Under the pieces are notes generated by a model. That model did no database searches and was not told the DNA's origin. It saw nothing but the letters and a program-made list of their open reading frames with translations. A DNA stretch of 64,000 nt from Capsulimonadaceae bacterium (GTDB taxonomy: Bacteria; Armatimonadota; Armatimonadia; Armatimonadales; Capsulimonadaceae): assembly GCA_031292625.1 (NCBI GenBank), contig JARLGU010000019.1, forward strand, positions 248,001 to 312,000, given 5' to 3'. Both the position numbers and the translations under genes were made by a program. This document shows, piece after piece, positions 52,577-62,201 of this stretch. The stretch's first letter is position 1. Each line of letters opens with the position of its first letter.

Positions 52577-53566
52577 CTAGGCATCGAATATATCGTAGCG
52601 CGCAAGCAGCGTTTGCTCCGGTGTCGGACGCTGTCCGCTCCCCACTCGGATCAGGACCTGCGTGCCGTTTTCGGAAGTCGCGAGAGCCATCGTGTCGACG
52701 GATTCGAGGATCATCGTAAAGCCCATACCGAGCGAATACAGCGAGGAGTATCCCCGCTCCAGCGTTGCGCGCGCCAAATCGACCGGCGAAATGCCGTCTC
52801 CATGATCCTGAATGAACACCAGGACATCGGTCCCGTCGATCCACACAGTCGCCGTTCCTCCGCGTCCGTGCTTAATCGCGTTGGCGGCCGCCTCAACCGC
52901 AGCGGTCTCCAGGTCGTCCAAACGGATATTGGCGAGATGATGGGCTTCGACGAGGCTCCTCAAATCCGCGCGAAGCATGGACGCGTCGCGCGGCTCAACG
53001 ACGGGCATGGTCAGCAACGGAACGCCGTCTGCCAGCTTGGCGATTTCCGCGGCATCACAGAGCAGCAGCCGGCCGTGCGTGACGGCCATCAGGACTTCGC
53101 GGTTAAACGTCACCCGCTGCTCCTCGCTGCGCAAGAGGGAGCTTTTGGCGCGATCGAGTTCCACAAGGACGTCACGAAGGCGGCCGACAATGATCGCGAT
53201 CGTCGCGGAGCCAAAAACAAGGCCAATCATTTCGACTGCGTACGAGGGACTATACCCATTCGGAAATAGGAACGCCGCAGCCAGCGCGACACTGATCGCG
53301 GAGACTAAATAGCCAAAGGACTGACTGACGAACGCCGCGGCGAGAGCAACGGGGAGAAGATAGAAGATCGTATAAGGGCGACCGGCGGTAATGTGCTCCA
53401 GGAGGCGAAGAGCTACGGTGATAATGAGAAGAAGGCCAAGGATCAGCGGACCGTTTCGCGCCGAGTCCGTCACGGTAACCGCACTCAGCGGACGAGCCTT
53501 CCAGAACGATTTCGCCCCGTCGCGGTTAGGCACCGCCGGCGCCGAACGCGACGGAATCAATGTCAT
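52577..53566 (-). CDS. Membrane protein with HATPase domain (RsbW-like output)
   Basis: 329-aa protein. Four hydrophobic helices at about residues 38-130 (LILGLLLIITVALRLLEH, FYLLPVALAAAFVSQ) form a compact sensor-like membrane part. After a short helical linker comes a GHKL ATPase domain: N-box EAAANAIKHG, G1 DHGDGI, and SLGMGFTMI. No phospho-acceptor His (HisKA) motif is visible, so it resembles RsbW/SpoIIAB-type serine kinases or a degenerate sensor kinase. Its ATG overlaps the hflX stop by 4 bp (ATGA). Confidence 0.83.
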   Translation of the reverse strand: MTLIPSRSAPAVPNRDGAKSFWKARPLSAVTVTDSARNGPLILGLLLIITVALRLLEHITAGRPYTIFYLLPVALAAAFVSQSFGYLVSAISVALAAAFLFPNGYSPSYAVEMIGLVFGSATIAIIVGRLRDVLVELDRAKSSLLRSEEQRVTFNREVLMAVTHGRLLLCDAAEIAKLADGVPLLTMPVVEPRDASMLRADLRSLVEAHHLANIRLDDLETAAVEAAANAIKHGRGGTATVWIDGTDVLVFIQDHGDGISPVDLARATLERGYSSLYSLGMGFTMILESVDTMALATSENGTQVLIRVGSGQRPTPEQTLLARYDIFDA

Positions 53567-54888
53567 GACGCCAGCCCGTCCTTCTCTTCAAGTTGCTTGT
53601 AAAAGTTAATGTCGCGGTTCAGCACGTATGGTTCCATTCGTCCGGCCAAATCCCGCGTAACAGACGCCTTTACGAAAATGCCGTCAACCTGGTAATCCAG
53701 CGAGTGGACTTTCCCACTCTCGTAGCACTGCGGGATCAGTTCACTGCGATCGTAGGGAATGGCCGCTTCGATGTTAACCAGCAGGTCCGCGATCGTCAGA
53801 GAAATCCGCTCCATGAGGTCGCTGATTCCCTGGTGCCGGGTCGCCGAAATCGAGCATGAGTTAGGAGTCGCCGCAACCAGGGCGCGCACCGGATATGTAT
53901 CGGCAAGGCAATCGATTTTATTGAAGACGGTGACGACTGGCTTGCCTGTGACTCCCAGATCGGCAAGAACTTCCTCGACCGCGGCCATCTGCCGTTCATA
54001 CTCGACATGGCTGACATCGACGACATGGATTAGGAAATCAGCCTGCACGACCTCTTCCAAGGTCGCACGGAAGGCGGCAATCAGGTCATGAGGAAGGTGG
54101 CGCATGAAGCCGACCGTATCGGTCATTAAGACCGACCAGCCGTCCGGCAAGATTACCCGACGCGTTGTCGGATCGAGCGTGGCGAACAGGCGCGCATCGG
54201 CAAAGACCTCCGCCCCCGAGAGCAGATTGAGCAGCGTCGACTTGCCGGCCGACGTATAGCCGACCAGCGCAGAGGAAGGAAACGGCAATTCGCGTCGCAT
54301 CCGTCGCTGCTGCCCGCGTTGTTCCTTGATCTCATCGATCTCGTGCGAAAGATCGGCGATCCGCTCACGGACCTTGCGGCGGTCGTGTTCCAGCTTCGTT
54401 TCACCCGGTCCACGCCCGCCGATACCGCCCTGTTGGCGTTCAAACTTCGTATACTGCGCGGAAAGACGCGGCAGAAGGTAGGTCAATTGAGCGAGTTCGA
54501 CCTGGAGACGCCCTTCGTGCGTCCGTGCACGCTGCGCAAAGATATCCAAGATGAGCTGCGTTCGATCGACGACGGGAGCGCCCATGATCTCGACCAGGTT
54601 CCGCTGCTGCGTCGGCGACAATTCATCGTCGAAAATGACCAGGTCCGGGCGCAAAACCTTGACCTGCCCGGCAATCTCCGCAGCCTTTCCGGTTCCAATA
54701 TAAGTGGACGAATCCGGCGACCGGCGGCTCTGGCGGCATTCCGCAATAACCGAAGCGCCAGCGGTGCTCGCCAGTTCTCGCATTTCGTCAATGCGCATCT
54801 CCGAGTCGTCCTCCCCTCCGGAGAGGGATAACGACACAATGATCGCCCGTTCGTTGCCTGATGAATCGAAATAATCACTTGACGGCAT
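53563..54888 (-). CDS. hflX: Ribosome-associated GTPase HflX
   Basis: 441-aa HflX. The N-terminal domain has YIGTGKAAEIAGQVKVLRPD, DDELSPTQQRNL and the Gly-rich hinge QQGGIGGRGPGETKLEHDRR; the G domain has GYTSAGKST (about 209-217), DTVGFMRHLPHDL and NKID. HflX splits or rescues stalled 70S ribosomes, notably under heat or antibiotic stress. It starts at 54888 and is translationally coupled to the HATPase gene downstream, an unusual partner. Confidence 0.97.
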   Translation of the reverse strand: MPSSDYFDSSGNERAIIVSLSLSGGEDDSEMRIDEMRELASTAGASVIAECRQSRRSPDSSTYIGTGKAAEIAGQVKVLRPDLVIFDDELSPTQQRNLVEIMGAPVVDRTQLILDIFAQRARTHEGRLQVELAQLTYLLPRLSAQYTKFERQQGGIGGRGPGETKLEHDRRKVRERIADLSHEIDEIKEQRGQQRRMRRELPFPSSALVGYTSAGKSTLLNLLSGAEVFADARLFATLDPTTRRVILPDGWSVLMTDTVGFMRHLPHDLIAAFRATLEEVVQADFLIHVVDVSHVEYERQMAAVEEVLADLGVTGKPVVTVFNKIDCLADTYPVRALVAATPNSCSISATRHQGISDLMERISLTIADLLVNIEAAIPYDRSELIPQCYESGKVHSLDYQVDGIFVKASVTRDLAGRMEPYVLNRDINFYKQLEEKDGLAS

Positions 54889-54953
54889 TAAAGTCTATCT
54901 CACATCTCCCAATCCGATTATCCCCCGTCAAGAAAGACGGTAATCAATATATT

Positions 54954-55004
54954 CATCCCCTGCCGTTCGACGCCCAAAGGAGCGGCGGCGAGGCGCAGGG
55001 GATG
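54954..55004 (-). terminator. Terminator-like hairpin after dapL
   Basis: CATCCCCTGC pairs perfectly with GCAGGGGATG across a 31-nt GC-rich loop in the gap between dapL and hflX, followed on the minus strand by an AT-rich stretch. Confidence 0.5.
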
Positions 55005-55055
55005 AGTGTTTGAATGGGGACGATCCGGATATTGATACGCGTATTAGCGCGTGTT

Positions 55056-56240
55056 CTATTGATCCCAGCGAATATCCAACTTGGTCTTTATGCGATTAAC
55101 CGCCTCGCGAATCCGTTCGCCGTTCTTATCACCGTTGACGGTCAGCGACATGCGTACAAAATTGTCGCCGTACGGACCGTAGCCAAGTCCCGGAATTGCA
55201 AGCACGCCGGCATCTTCGAGCAACAGCTTCGCAAGCGAAACGCTCGTATGCCCGGATGGCACGGGAGCCCATACGTAGAAGGTTGCCTTGGGCTTTTCGA
55301 TTTTCCAACCTAGTTCGTTCAGGCCGTCAACAAGAATATCGCGGCGTCTTTTGATCAGTTCGAGCGACGCCGAGTTATCGGCATGGTTCAGCGCCCAGCC
55401 AGCCGTCAACGCGACCGCCGGGAACGCTTTGCTGTCGACGTTCGACTTCATCGTGTTGAGCGAACGGATAGCCTCTGGGTTGCCCACGGCAAAACCGATG
55501 CGCCAGCCAGTCATGTTGAATGTCTTCGAGAGCGAGTGCATTTCGATCGCGACGTTCTTTGCGCCGTCCACCTGAAGAATGCTCGGCGCTCGGTAGCCGT
55601 CGAAGCACACCTCTGAATAAGCGCAGTCGTGCACGATCAAAGTGTTCGTTTCGGTGGCCCAATCCACCGCCTTCTTAAAGAAGTCCAAAGTCGCCACCGC
55701 CCCAGTTGGGTTGTTGGGGTAGTTCAGGTAGATAATCTTCGCCTTCTTTACAGCCTCGCTATCGATCTTATCGAGATCCGGAAGAAAGCCATTCTCTGCC
55801 GGAAGTTTGAACACGTGCGGCGTCCCTCCCGCGAGAAGCGTGTTGACCTTCACGACCGTATAGGCCGGATCCGGAACAAGCGCAACGTCGCCGGGATCGA
55901 TGGTCGCCCAGACGATATGAGCGAGGCCCTCTTTTGATCCGATAAGTTGGAGCATCTCCGTCTTCGGATCGACCTCGACGCCAAACCGCGCCTTGAACCA
56001 TGTGGCAGCCTCTTCAAGAAACTCGACGCGCCCCGCCGGCGATTCGTCGTACGGGTGCGTCGACGGGTCCCGGATGAACTCGGCCATCTTCTCGACAATC
56101 GGCGCCGGGGTCGGCTGGTCCGGGTCCCCGATGCCCAGATCGATCAGATCCCGCCCTTCGGCCAACGCCTGCGCCTTCAGGCGCGAAATCTCTCCGAAGA
56201 GGTACGGCGGAATAAGTGAGAGTCTCTGTGCTCGGTACAA
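55056..56240 (-). CDS. dapL: LL-diaminopimelate aminotransferase
   Basis: 394-aa PLP-dependent class I/II aminotransferase, making LL-diaminopimelate for lysine and peptidoglycan in one step from tetrahydrodipicolinate. Signatures include DLGIGDPDQPTPAPI, NYPNNPTGA, and the PLP lysine in HSLSKTFNMTGWRIGF. TTG 56240 is the start: AAAGGA lies 6 nt before it and the family begins ...LIPPYLFGEISRLK; the 54 residues of open frame upstream are not coding. A related class I aminotransferase of other specificity cannot be fully excluded. Confidence 0.85.
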   Translation of the reverse strand: MYRAQRLSLIPPYLFGEISRLKAQALAEGRDLIDLGIGDPDQPTPAPIVEKMAEFIRDPSTHPYDESPAGRVEFLEEAATWFKARFGVEVDPKTEMLQLIGSKEGLAHIVWATIDPGDVALVPDPAYTVVKVNTLLAGGTPHVFKLPAENGFLPDLDKIDSEAVKKAKIIYLNYPNNPTGAVATLDFFKKAVDWATETNTLIVHDCAYSEVCFDGYRAPSILQVDGAKNVAIEMHSLSKTFNMTGWRIGFAVGNPEAIRSLNTMKSNVDSKAFPAVALTAGWALNHADNSASLELIKRRRDILVDGLNELGWKIEKPKATFYVWAPVPSGHTSVSLAKLLLEDAGVLAIPGLGYGPYGDNFVRMSLTVNGDKNGERIREAVNRIKTKLDIRWDQ

Positions 56241-56461
56241 TGTGAATCCTTTCTCGTAAGCAAAATGACGCTCCCTACAACGAAGCTTGTAAAGAGTTCG
56301 CCGGACCGAACGCGGAATCCTTGCGAATCGCGAGTGGTTATTGAGAAGGGACGAGAGAGCGTCTGCCCCCGAGGCAAGCCTTCCGTTTGAGGAAGATTGC
56401 AAGGAATGAGATTGAGAGAGGGTTGACGCCAGGGGACGCTGAGTTTAGGCGTCCCAACGGT

Positions 56462-58675
56462 TCACCGGTGAGAGGACGGATCGCCCCAGAAGACGCCGCG
56501 GCCGCCAGTCCCCACAAACACGCGACCATAGGTTTGCTGGCTTCCCGCGATACACCACGGGTTATTGCCAATCGGGTACTTCGGGTCCGAAATGTTGATC
56601 CAGCTTTGTCCCAGATCTACCGACCAGTACATCTGGTCTACGATGTCGCCGTTTAGCCGGCCGTAGACGAACAGAGAGCTTACGCCAGCGGGGGATTTTT
56701 TGCCGAAGGAAAACGAGACCGCGCGCGTCACACCAGACAGCTTGTTCCACGTCGCCCCCCCATCGGTCGAATGATAAAGACCATCGGCGGCGGGCAGCGG
56801 ACCAACATGCTGCCAGGTCATCCAATCATTCTCTTCGGACAGCCAGAGATCACCGGCGACACCCTTCTGACAGGTAAGCTGATACGTTCCTAGATTGGGG
56901 AGGTCGTTAGGATGGCTTACCTGCCCCCAGGTTGCGCCCTTATCTCGAGAACGATAGACCAAACCGTGATTATAGTAGTAGAACGTTCCGTCAATCACCG
57001 AATCCGCGGAAAGAGGACGTTCAGCTTCCACCCTCGTTGGCGCGGGCGGAAGCCCCTGACATGGGAGCCATGTCGTCCCGCCATCGGTTGAGTAGACGTA
57101 ACTTCCGCTGCTCAACACCACGATATTGGTAGGGTCCGTCGCCGACATCGCCACTCTCAAAGCGACCCGCCCCGACGCCGAGAACGATTGGCTCTTGTAC
57201 CACGTTGCCCCAGAATCGGAGGAAAGTGAAACAACACCAGCCAGGCGATTCTCTTGTCCTCCTGCACGGACCATATTGGCGGGGCTTCCCTCCGCATATG
57301 CGATATCGTCCGTAATCCCGCTCCATGATCTTCTTTTGCCATCGTACAGACCAAGCATTTTGGCGGGATATTTCGAGAGTGAGTCCGATGTAAAAGTAAA
57401 GCCATCAACGTCCATCTCCCCGACGACAAGCTCTGGGCCTGCGGGGGGGCACACTAGGTCGGTCGGGACTGTTTCTTCATGGCCTGCCACGGATTGCTCG
57501 AAGACGACCGGACTTGAGGCTAGGTTCGACGTTCGCCAGATCCCAAGCCCATTGACATACCACAAAACATTGGGGTTATGTGGATCAAACGCAAAGTTAG
57601 AAGAACCACCCCTTCGCGTTCTAAACCAGGATACGGGAGTGGCGCTGGATACGACATACGAAAGTTCGCTCCACGTCTCACCTCCATTCGTTGTCGAATA
57701 GGTGTTGGTTTGGTCCACTTCGCTTCTGCTCACAAAAACGCACGCGGGATTTTGCGGATTTATTGCGATCCCAACATAGGGGCCAGGAGCTGACGGCGTA
57801 ACATTTGACCAAACTCGCCGTGCATACTTTGCAACACCGCTCCCATACGTTACCCATAAAGCCCCGTCGCTCCCAATAACCATTCGCCGAACATCGGTAA
57901 TCGAGTTTTGGAGCAAGGTAAACGAGGCGCCGCTATCATACGAGACGTAGATACCTGGGTTTACGGTGAGTGAGCCGTCCGCGGAAACAGCCGCATACAC
58001 GGTGGACGGCGACGACGGGTCGAACACAACCGAGGCGACGCCATAGATCGCTTTTTTCGATGGATTAGGCGACGGAATGCTGGGCGCCTGACTCCAGGAA
58101 GCGCCGCCATCGACCGTTCTCCACAATCCATTCTGCCGTGAGCCGAACAGGATGATTTTCGAGTTCGCAGGGTTGACAGCGAGACGCTCCCCACCCCAAC
58201 GGCGGTCCATGTTCGCCCCCATTGGCAATCCTTCGCCGCCATTCAACCCAATAAGCTTGGTCCACGAAGCGCCCTGGTCAGTCGATTTGAAGATCGCGCC
58301 CCGCACCAGTTTGTCGACGTACATTCCGGCCGCAATATAGAGCGTGTTCTTGTCGGCGGGATCGACGGCGATCGACTCTATCCCGCAGTATTGACGCTGA
58401 TCGAAATTGAATCCGTCCGTAATCGGGATCCACGTCGACATCTTAGCATCCCACCGGTACGCGCCGCCGCAGTCACAGCGCACGTAGAACAATCCGGGTT
58501 GAAGCGGCTGCGCCACAATACCCGTCACGAAACAGTTAGATCCGCTAATCGCAATGTTCCGCCACGTATCGGGGTGCGCGACGGCGGAGGAGGACGATGC
58601 TGGGGAAATGTACAAAACGACGGTAATGACGGCGAGCAAGCATCTTAAACAAGCCGTAGCAAACTTTGGGTTCAT
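56462..58675 (-). CDS. Secreted GH74-like BNR-repeat glycoside hydrolase
   Basis: 737-aa exported protein with a signal peptide (about residues 1-33). The layout follows GH74 xyloglucanases: WRNIAISGSNCFVTGIVAQP, then FYVRCDCGGAYRWD with the expected catalytic Asp, GIESIAVDPADKNTLYIAAG, and Asp-box repeats (STDQGASW, TVDGGASW, TDGGTTW, STDGGATW) building two seven-bladed propellers. Substrate is probably a beta-1,4-glucan such as xyloglucan. It is 67 bp downstream of a DUF1559 gene, itself 44 bp after a LacI gene. Confidence 0.87.
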   Translation of the reverse strand: MNPKFATACLRCLLAVITVVLYISPASSSSAVAHPDTWRNIAISGSNCFVTGIVAQPLQPGLFYVRCDCGGAYRWDAKMSTWIPITDGFNFDQRQYCGIESIAVDPADKNTLYIAAGMYVDKLVRGAIFKSTDQGASWTKLIGLNGGEGLPMGANMDRRWGGERLAVNPANSKIILFGSRQNGLWRTVDGGASWSQAPSIPSPNPSKKAIYGVASVVFDPSSPSTVYAAVSADGSLTVNPGIYVSYDSGASFTLLQNSITDVRRMVIGSDGALWVTYGSGVAKYARRVWSNVTPSAPGPYVGIAINPQNPACVFVSRSEVDQTNTYSTTNGGETWSELSYVVSSATPVSWFRTRRGGSSNFAFDPHNPNVLWYVNGLGIWRTSNLASSPVVFEQSVAGHEETVPTDLVCPPAGPELVVGEMDVDGFTFTSDSLSKYPAKMLGLYDGKRRSWSGITDDIAYAEGSPANMVRAGGQENRLAGVVSLSSDSGATWYKSQSFSASGRVALRVAMSATDPTNIVVLSSGSYVYSTDGGTTWLPCQGLPPAPTRVEAERPLSADSVIDGTFYYYNHGLVYRSRDKGATWGQVSHPNDLPNLGTYQLTCQKGVAGDLWLSEENDWMTWQHVGPLPAADGLYHSTDGGATWNKLSGVTRAVSFSFGKKSPAGVSSLFVYGRLNGDIVDQMYWSVDLGQSWINISDPKYPIGNNPWCIAGSQQTYGRVFVGTGGRGVFWGDPSSHR

Positions 58676-58690
58676 GTAAAACGTTTCCCG
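58676..58690 (-). promoter_or_regulatory. Operator-like site before the GH74-like gene
   Basis: AAACGTTT (58679-58686) within GGGAAACGTTTTAC on the minus strand, directly before the ATG at 58675, has the central CG and symmetry of LacI-family operators. Confidence 0.4.
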
Positions 58691-58742
58691 AATCTATAAT
58701 CTGTCAAAGCGATACCCTGGCAAAAAAAACTATTGCGCTGCA

Positions 58743-59669
58743 TCAGTACGTACTAAATGTCGCGGCGATGTTTGCGCCGCTGCACGTGCTGATGTCCGTC
58801 GATGCAGCCGTCCAAACATTCCATCCGAGAGCAGGACTGAGCGTCCACGTTGCCCCACAACTTCCCAGAACGAAATTGCTCACGCCAGCCGAAACAGCGG
58901 TCGCATTCAGCCATTTCGCATGCCCGTCGGCCATCACGTAATTCGCGCCCGTTGTATGATATGGATTTGCAGTAAAGCTCGCGGACACGGCAGTGCTCGT
59001 CCCTGTTGGAAAATAGCCGTGCATATATCCGGTTGCATAGACGAGCGTCGGACTCCCGCTCGTGTTCACGCCATCGCCGTTCGGGCTGCTCGAACCGACG
59101 AGCCCATTGCCAGTCGACGATTCACCGACAAATGTTAGAGGCGACGACGAGACCTCGCGAGCGTCAGGGCTCTTGCCGCTCCCCGCCCAGGTGTAACCTG
59201 GAATGGACAGATCGACCGTGTACGTCGTGTCGGCATTGCCGTAAACTTCGAACAAGACGACGGTCTTGGCGGCAGAATTTAGCTTCGACGCATTCAACGA
59301 TTGGTTTGGCGCCATGGCACTTGGATTTGAGCGAATCGCGAAGTTGTTGTTGTACCCATACGAATCGAAATCGGCCTGTCGTGTATCGTCAGGACAAAGG
59401 AAGCTCTTCGTGGATTTCACGTAGGGATAGATTTGCCCAGCCCATCCAGTACCGTTGCCGTAGCCATCGACCCCATTCGGAAACTGCTCATCGTAATCTT
59501 GTACGTATTGAACCATCGCCAGGCCGAGTTGCTTCATGTTGCTCAAACATGCGGTGCCCCTCGCTTTCTCCCGAGCTTGCGCGAAGACAGGGAAAAGAAT
59601 CGCAGCTAATATTGCAATAATAGCGATAACTACGAGCAGCTCTATCAATGTGAATCCTTTGGCTCTCAT
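58743..59669 (-). CDS. DUF1559 pseudopilin-like protein
   Basis: 308-aa member of the family with [33 protein letters not shown] and the C-terminal [16 protein letters not shown] (H-x9-DG). ATG 59669 follows AAAGGATG; the frame extends 17 residues further but these would precede the pilin leader. It lies between a LacI gene (44 bp upstream) and the GH74-like gene (67 bp downstream), all in one direction, so it is likely part of a LacI-pilin-glycosidase transcript. Confidence 0.93.
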   Translation of the reverse strand: MRAKGFTLIELLVVIAIIAILAAILFPVFAQAREKARGTACLSNMKQLGLAMVQYVQDYDEQFPNGVDGYGNGTGWAGQIYPYVKSTKSFLCPDDTRQADFDSYGYNNNFAIRSNPSAMAPNQSLNASKLNSAAKTVVLFEVYGNADTTYTVDLSIPGYTWAGSGKSPDAREVSSSPLTFVGESSTGNGLVGSSSPNGDGVNTSGSPTLVYATGYMHGYFPTGTSTAVSASFTANPYHTTGANYVMADGHAKWLNATAVSAGVSNFVLGSCGATWTLSPALGWNVWTAASTDISTCSGANIAATFSTY

Positions 59670-59713
59670 ATATTCATCCTTTCGATAACAACGACGATTG
59701 CCTATCAAGTTCA

Positions 59714-60661
59714 TTAACACGAATCGCGTGGATTGAACTTCGCGATCAACATCGCTTCTTGGCGCGGGATCGACGGGTCGGCAATTCGCCGCCTCAAGAA
59801 ATCCCAGCCGATTTCACACATTTCGTTCACGGGTTGCTCGATCGAACCCAGTGCCGGATACTGATAATCGTTCCAATCGACTCCGTCGCACCCAATGACC
59901 GCGACATCCCTGGGTATCCTGAGGCCGGCTTCTCGCAGGGCGCGATAGCACCCTTGCGCAATCTGATCGTTCTGGCAGAAAAGGGCATCCGGCGCGGAAT
60001 GCTCTCTCAGGTAGGCGGAAAGCGCCGCCCATCCGTCATCCTGCCGGTTTCGCACGACATGAAGCGTCAGCGGCTCAAGCCCCGCGGATTGGATCGTGGC
60101 ATTAAAGGCGACGCTTCGCCCGTCTCGTTCATCGTGCTCGTCAGAGCTTACGTACACGATCCGTCGACGTCCCGTCTTCAGCAAATGTGTCACGGCTTCG
60201 CACGCGCCAACCTTAAGGTCGACGAACACGCTGTCGATGGTTGGCGCGGCATACGAGCCAATTGCGACTAGAGGACAGTGATCGACATCGAGTGGAAGGC
60301 TGTCCCGCGAGAGCAGAAACGCGCCGTCGATCGATGAACGAACTCTTGAGAAGCTCCCGGAAAAACCGTGGACGATCAGATCGTAATCATCCGCGGCAAG
60401 CATCTCCGTCAGCCTTCGCGCAACTCGTTGCATGAAGGGGTTTTCCATATCGAAGATCTGCAGGGCAATGACGCGGCTCTGGCCGGTTGCGAGCGTGCGC
60501 GCCGCATGATTGGGCCGGTAGCCCAATTCCTTGGCCGCCGCCACGATCAGTTCTCGTTTCGCGGCGGAGACCGGAAACTTGCTGTTGGCGCTCAGCACGC
60601 GCGACACCATTGTATGCGAAACGTTCACCCGCCTCGCAATGTCTCGAACCGTGACGGTCAT
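59714..60661 (-). CDS. LacI-family transcriptional regulator
   Basis: 315-aa LacI protein. The HTH is [20 protein letters not shown] and the hinge region [19 protein letters not shown]; the effector domain ends [26 protein letters not shown]. It is the first gene of a unit with the DUF1559 and GH74-like genes. Its own promoter carries two operator-like sites with the TGCAACCGGT pattern that many LacI proteins bind, so autorepression and sugar induction of the whole unit are likely. Confidence 0.94.
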   Translation of the reverse strand: MTVTVRDIARRVNVSHTMVSRVLSANSKFPVSAAKRELIVAAAKELGYRPNHAARTLATGQSRVIALQIFDMENPFMQRVARRLTEMLAADDYDLIVHGFSGSFSRVRSSIDGAFLLSRDSLPLDVDHCPLVAIGSYAAPTIDSVFVDLKVGACEAVTHLLKTGRRRIVYVSSDEHDERDGRSVAFNATIQSAGLEPLTLHVVRNRQDDGWAALSAYLREHSAPDALFCQNDQIAQGCYRALREAGLRIPRDVAVIGCDGVDWNDYQYPALGSIEQPVNEMCEIGWDFLRRRIADPSIPRQEAMLIAKFNPRDSC

Positions 60662-60701
60662 CTTTTCAGTCTTTCGGCGATTCTTACCTGATACTCTTCA
60701 C

Positions 60702-60782
60702 TGCACACGGTAAACACGCAATAAATTCACAGGTGCAACCGGTAAACACTCGTAGTATAGCACTGCGGCATCAACCTGTCAA
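60702..60782 (-). promoter_or_regulatory. Strong promoter with two LacI-type operators
   Basis: On the minus strand TTGACA (60782-60777), 17 nt, TATACT (60759-60754). On the plus strand, TGCAACCGGTAAACA lies at 60734-60748, covering the expected transcription start, and TGCACACGGTAAACA at 60702-60716. The two sites are 32 bp apart, about three helical turns, so one repressor could bind both on the same face. Confidence 0.75.
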
Positions 60783-60888
60783 GAAAAGATTTCTCCATTG
60801 TGGGCAATACATTTGGCTCTATGCCGCCGCGCCGGAACGGAGGAAGAAACGTCGGGCACAAGGGACACGGCCGTCAAGGGCCAATACG

Positions 60889-61899
60889 CTATGGCGAGGG
60901 GAGCGAGAGATCCGGCTGAACGGCAATGACGACACGCGGCAAGTCGGGGTGATTGATGCGCCAGATGAGACGATCAACTGCTCCTCGGCCAATCTCGCGC
61001 GAATGAATATCGACGGAGACCGGACGAGGCCGGAGGGCGTTCAGCAACGATTGCTCATTGTTGCACGTAACGATTTCAATGTCCGCGCCCAGGCGAATAC
61101 CGCGCTCCAGCAACATGAAATAGACAGCCGGGGCAAACAGGTCGGCCGGAAGGAAGAGTCCGGAAGGCCTGGGATTGGCCGCAAGAAGCTCGTCCATCAA
61201 TCGACCGATGATTTCCGTGTCCGCGTATTGTTCATCCGCCCGGATTTTGACTGAAGCCTCTGCGTCAAGCGAAAGAACATCCCCGCCGGCCTGCTCCATG
61301 CCCGCGCGGAACGCAGCGTGACGAATGCCCCAGAACGAATCGGAGCCGCGCGTAAGCATCGCCGCATGCGTATGGCCACACGCGACCAAACGCCTCGCGG
61401 CAAGAGCGCCGATCGCCACATTGTCCGGGAGCAGACGATCACACCAGGCGAGGCCCGATGGATCTCCGAAGAGGGCAACGCAGGGAAGATGCGCGAGTTG
61501 CCCCAGCGCCTCTCGATGACGCATATTCCCCATCAATATTAGACCGTCAACCGTCCCGTACAAACGCCTCTGGTCTTCGGGAGTCGATGAGTTGACGATC
61601 ATCATCGTACAATTGTTTGAGCGGGCGGCCGCCTCGACCGCGTGGACCGCATCCACAAACACCGGGCTGCGCAAGTGCGCCACCGGCATATCGGCAATCA
61701 GACCGATGCGATAGGACTTCGGCGATTTTAGCCGCCGTCCCTGGCGCGCGCCCACGGGAGCAGGCGTGTAATTGAGATCCCGCATCGCCTGACGTACTCG
61801 TTCGGCAGTGGCCTGCGGGATCGAGGGTCTATTATTGATGACGAGCGATACGGTCGATTTCGATACGCCTGCGCGACTGGCAATTTCCGTGATGGACAC
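60889..61899 (-). CDS. LacI-family transcriptional regulator
   Basis: 336-aa LacI protein. HTH is ITEIASRAGVSKSTVSLVIN, hinge RVRQAMRDLNYTPAP; the effector domain ends GADIEIVTCNNEQSLLNALR with the dimer tail. Start is GTG 61899, since GAGAGG is 8 nt before it; the GTG at 61908 overlaps that ribosome site. It is only distantly like the LacI protein 230 bp downstream, so they are not recent duplicates. Its target may be the pseudopilin and beta-helix genes on the other strand. Confidence 0.92.
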   Translation of the reverse strand: MSITEIASRAGVSKSTVSLVINNRPSIPQATAERVRQAMRDLNYTPAPVGARQGRRLKSPKSYRIGLIADMPVAHLRSPVFVDAVHAVEAAARSNNCTMMIVNSSTPEDQRRLYGTVDGLILMGNMRHREALGQLAHLPCVALFGDPSGLAWCDRLLPDNVAIGALAARRLVACGHTHAAMLTRGSDSFWGIRHAAFRAGMEQAGGDVLSLDAEASVKIRADEQYADTEIIGRLMDELLAANPRPSGLFLPADLFAPAVYFMLLERGIRLGADIEIVTCNNEQSLLNALRPRPVSVDIHSREIGRGAVDRLIWRINHPDLPRVVIAVQPDLSLPSP

Positions 61900-62082
61900 G
61901 TGCGGCACCTCTCAACTGGATACGTTCAATTGTACCACACTCTCGCGACAGGCCGTTGTTATTTTTAGTGGAATTAACCAATAGATTATCGACACCCTGG
62001 GCGATATTGCGTTGCCCAATAATGCCCTTCCCGCATAATAACCGCTCCTTTTGCCAATTTTAAAAATGTTTTACGCTAGCTA

Positions 62083-62111
62083 TTGACAACATCGGCGCAC
62101 CATGATTTAAT
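62083..62111 (+). promoter_or_regulatory. Promoter of the pseudopilin gene at 62202
   Basis: TTGACA (62083-62088), 17 nt, TTTAAT (62106-62111). Just upstream, TGTTTTACGCTAGC resembles half of a LacI-type site. The remaining 290-bp divergent gap to the LacI gene shows nothing else. Confidence 0.65.
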
Positions 62112-62201
62112 GGAAATACACATCAATCCCGGACCGACCGCTCCGGCCGCGCGAACGGCGGCGGCAAACGGCCTGCCAAGCAGCAGAAAGCCTGAAAATT
62201 A

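Noticed and set aside
54889-54900. Leaderless start for hflX
   Set aside because: TAGACT ends only 3 nt before the ATG, too close for transcription to include it.
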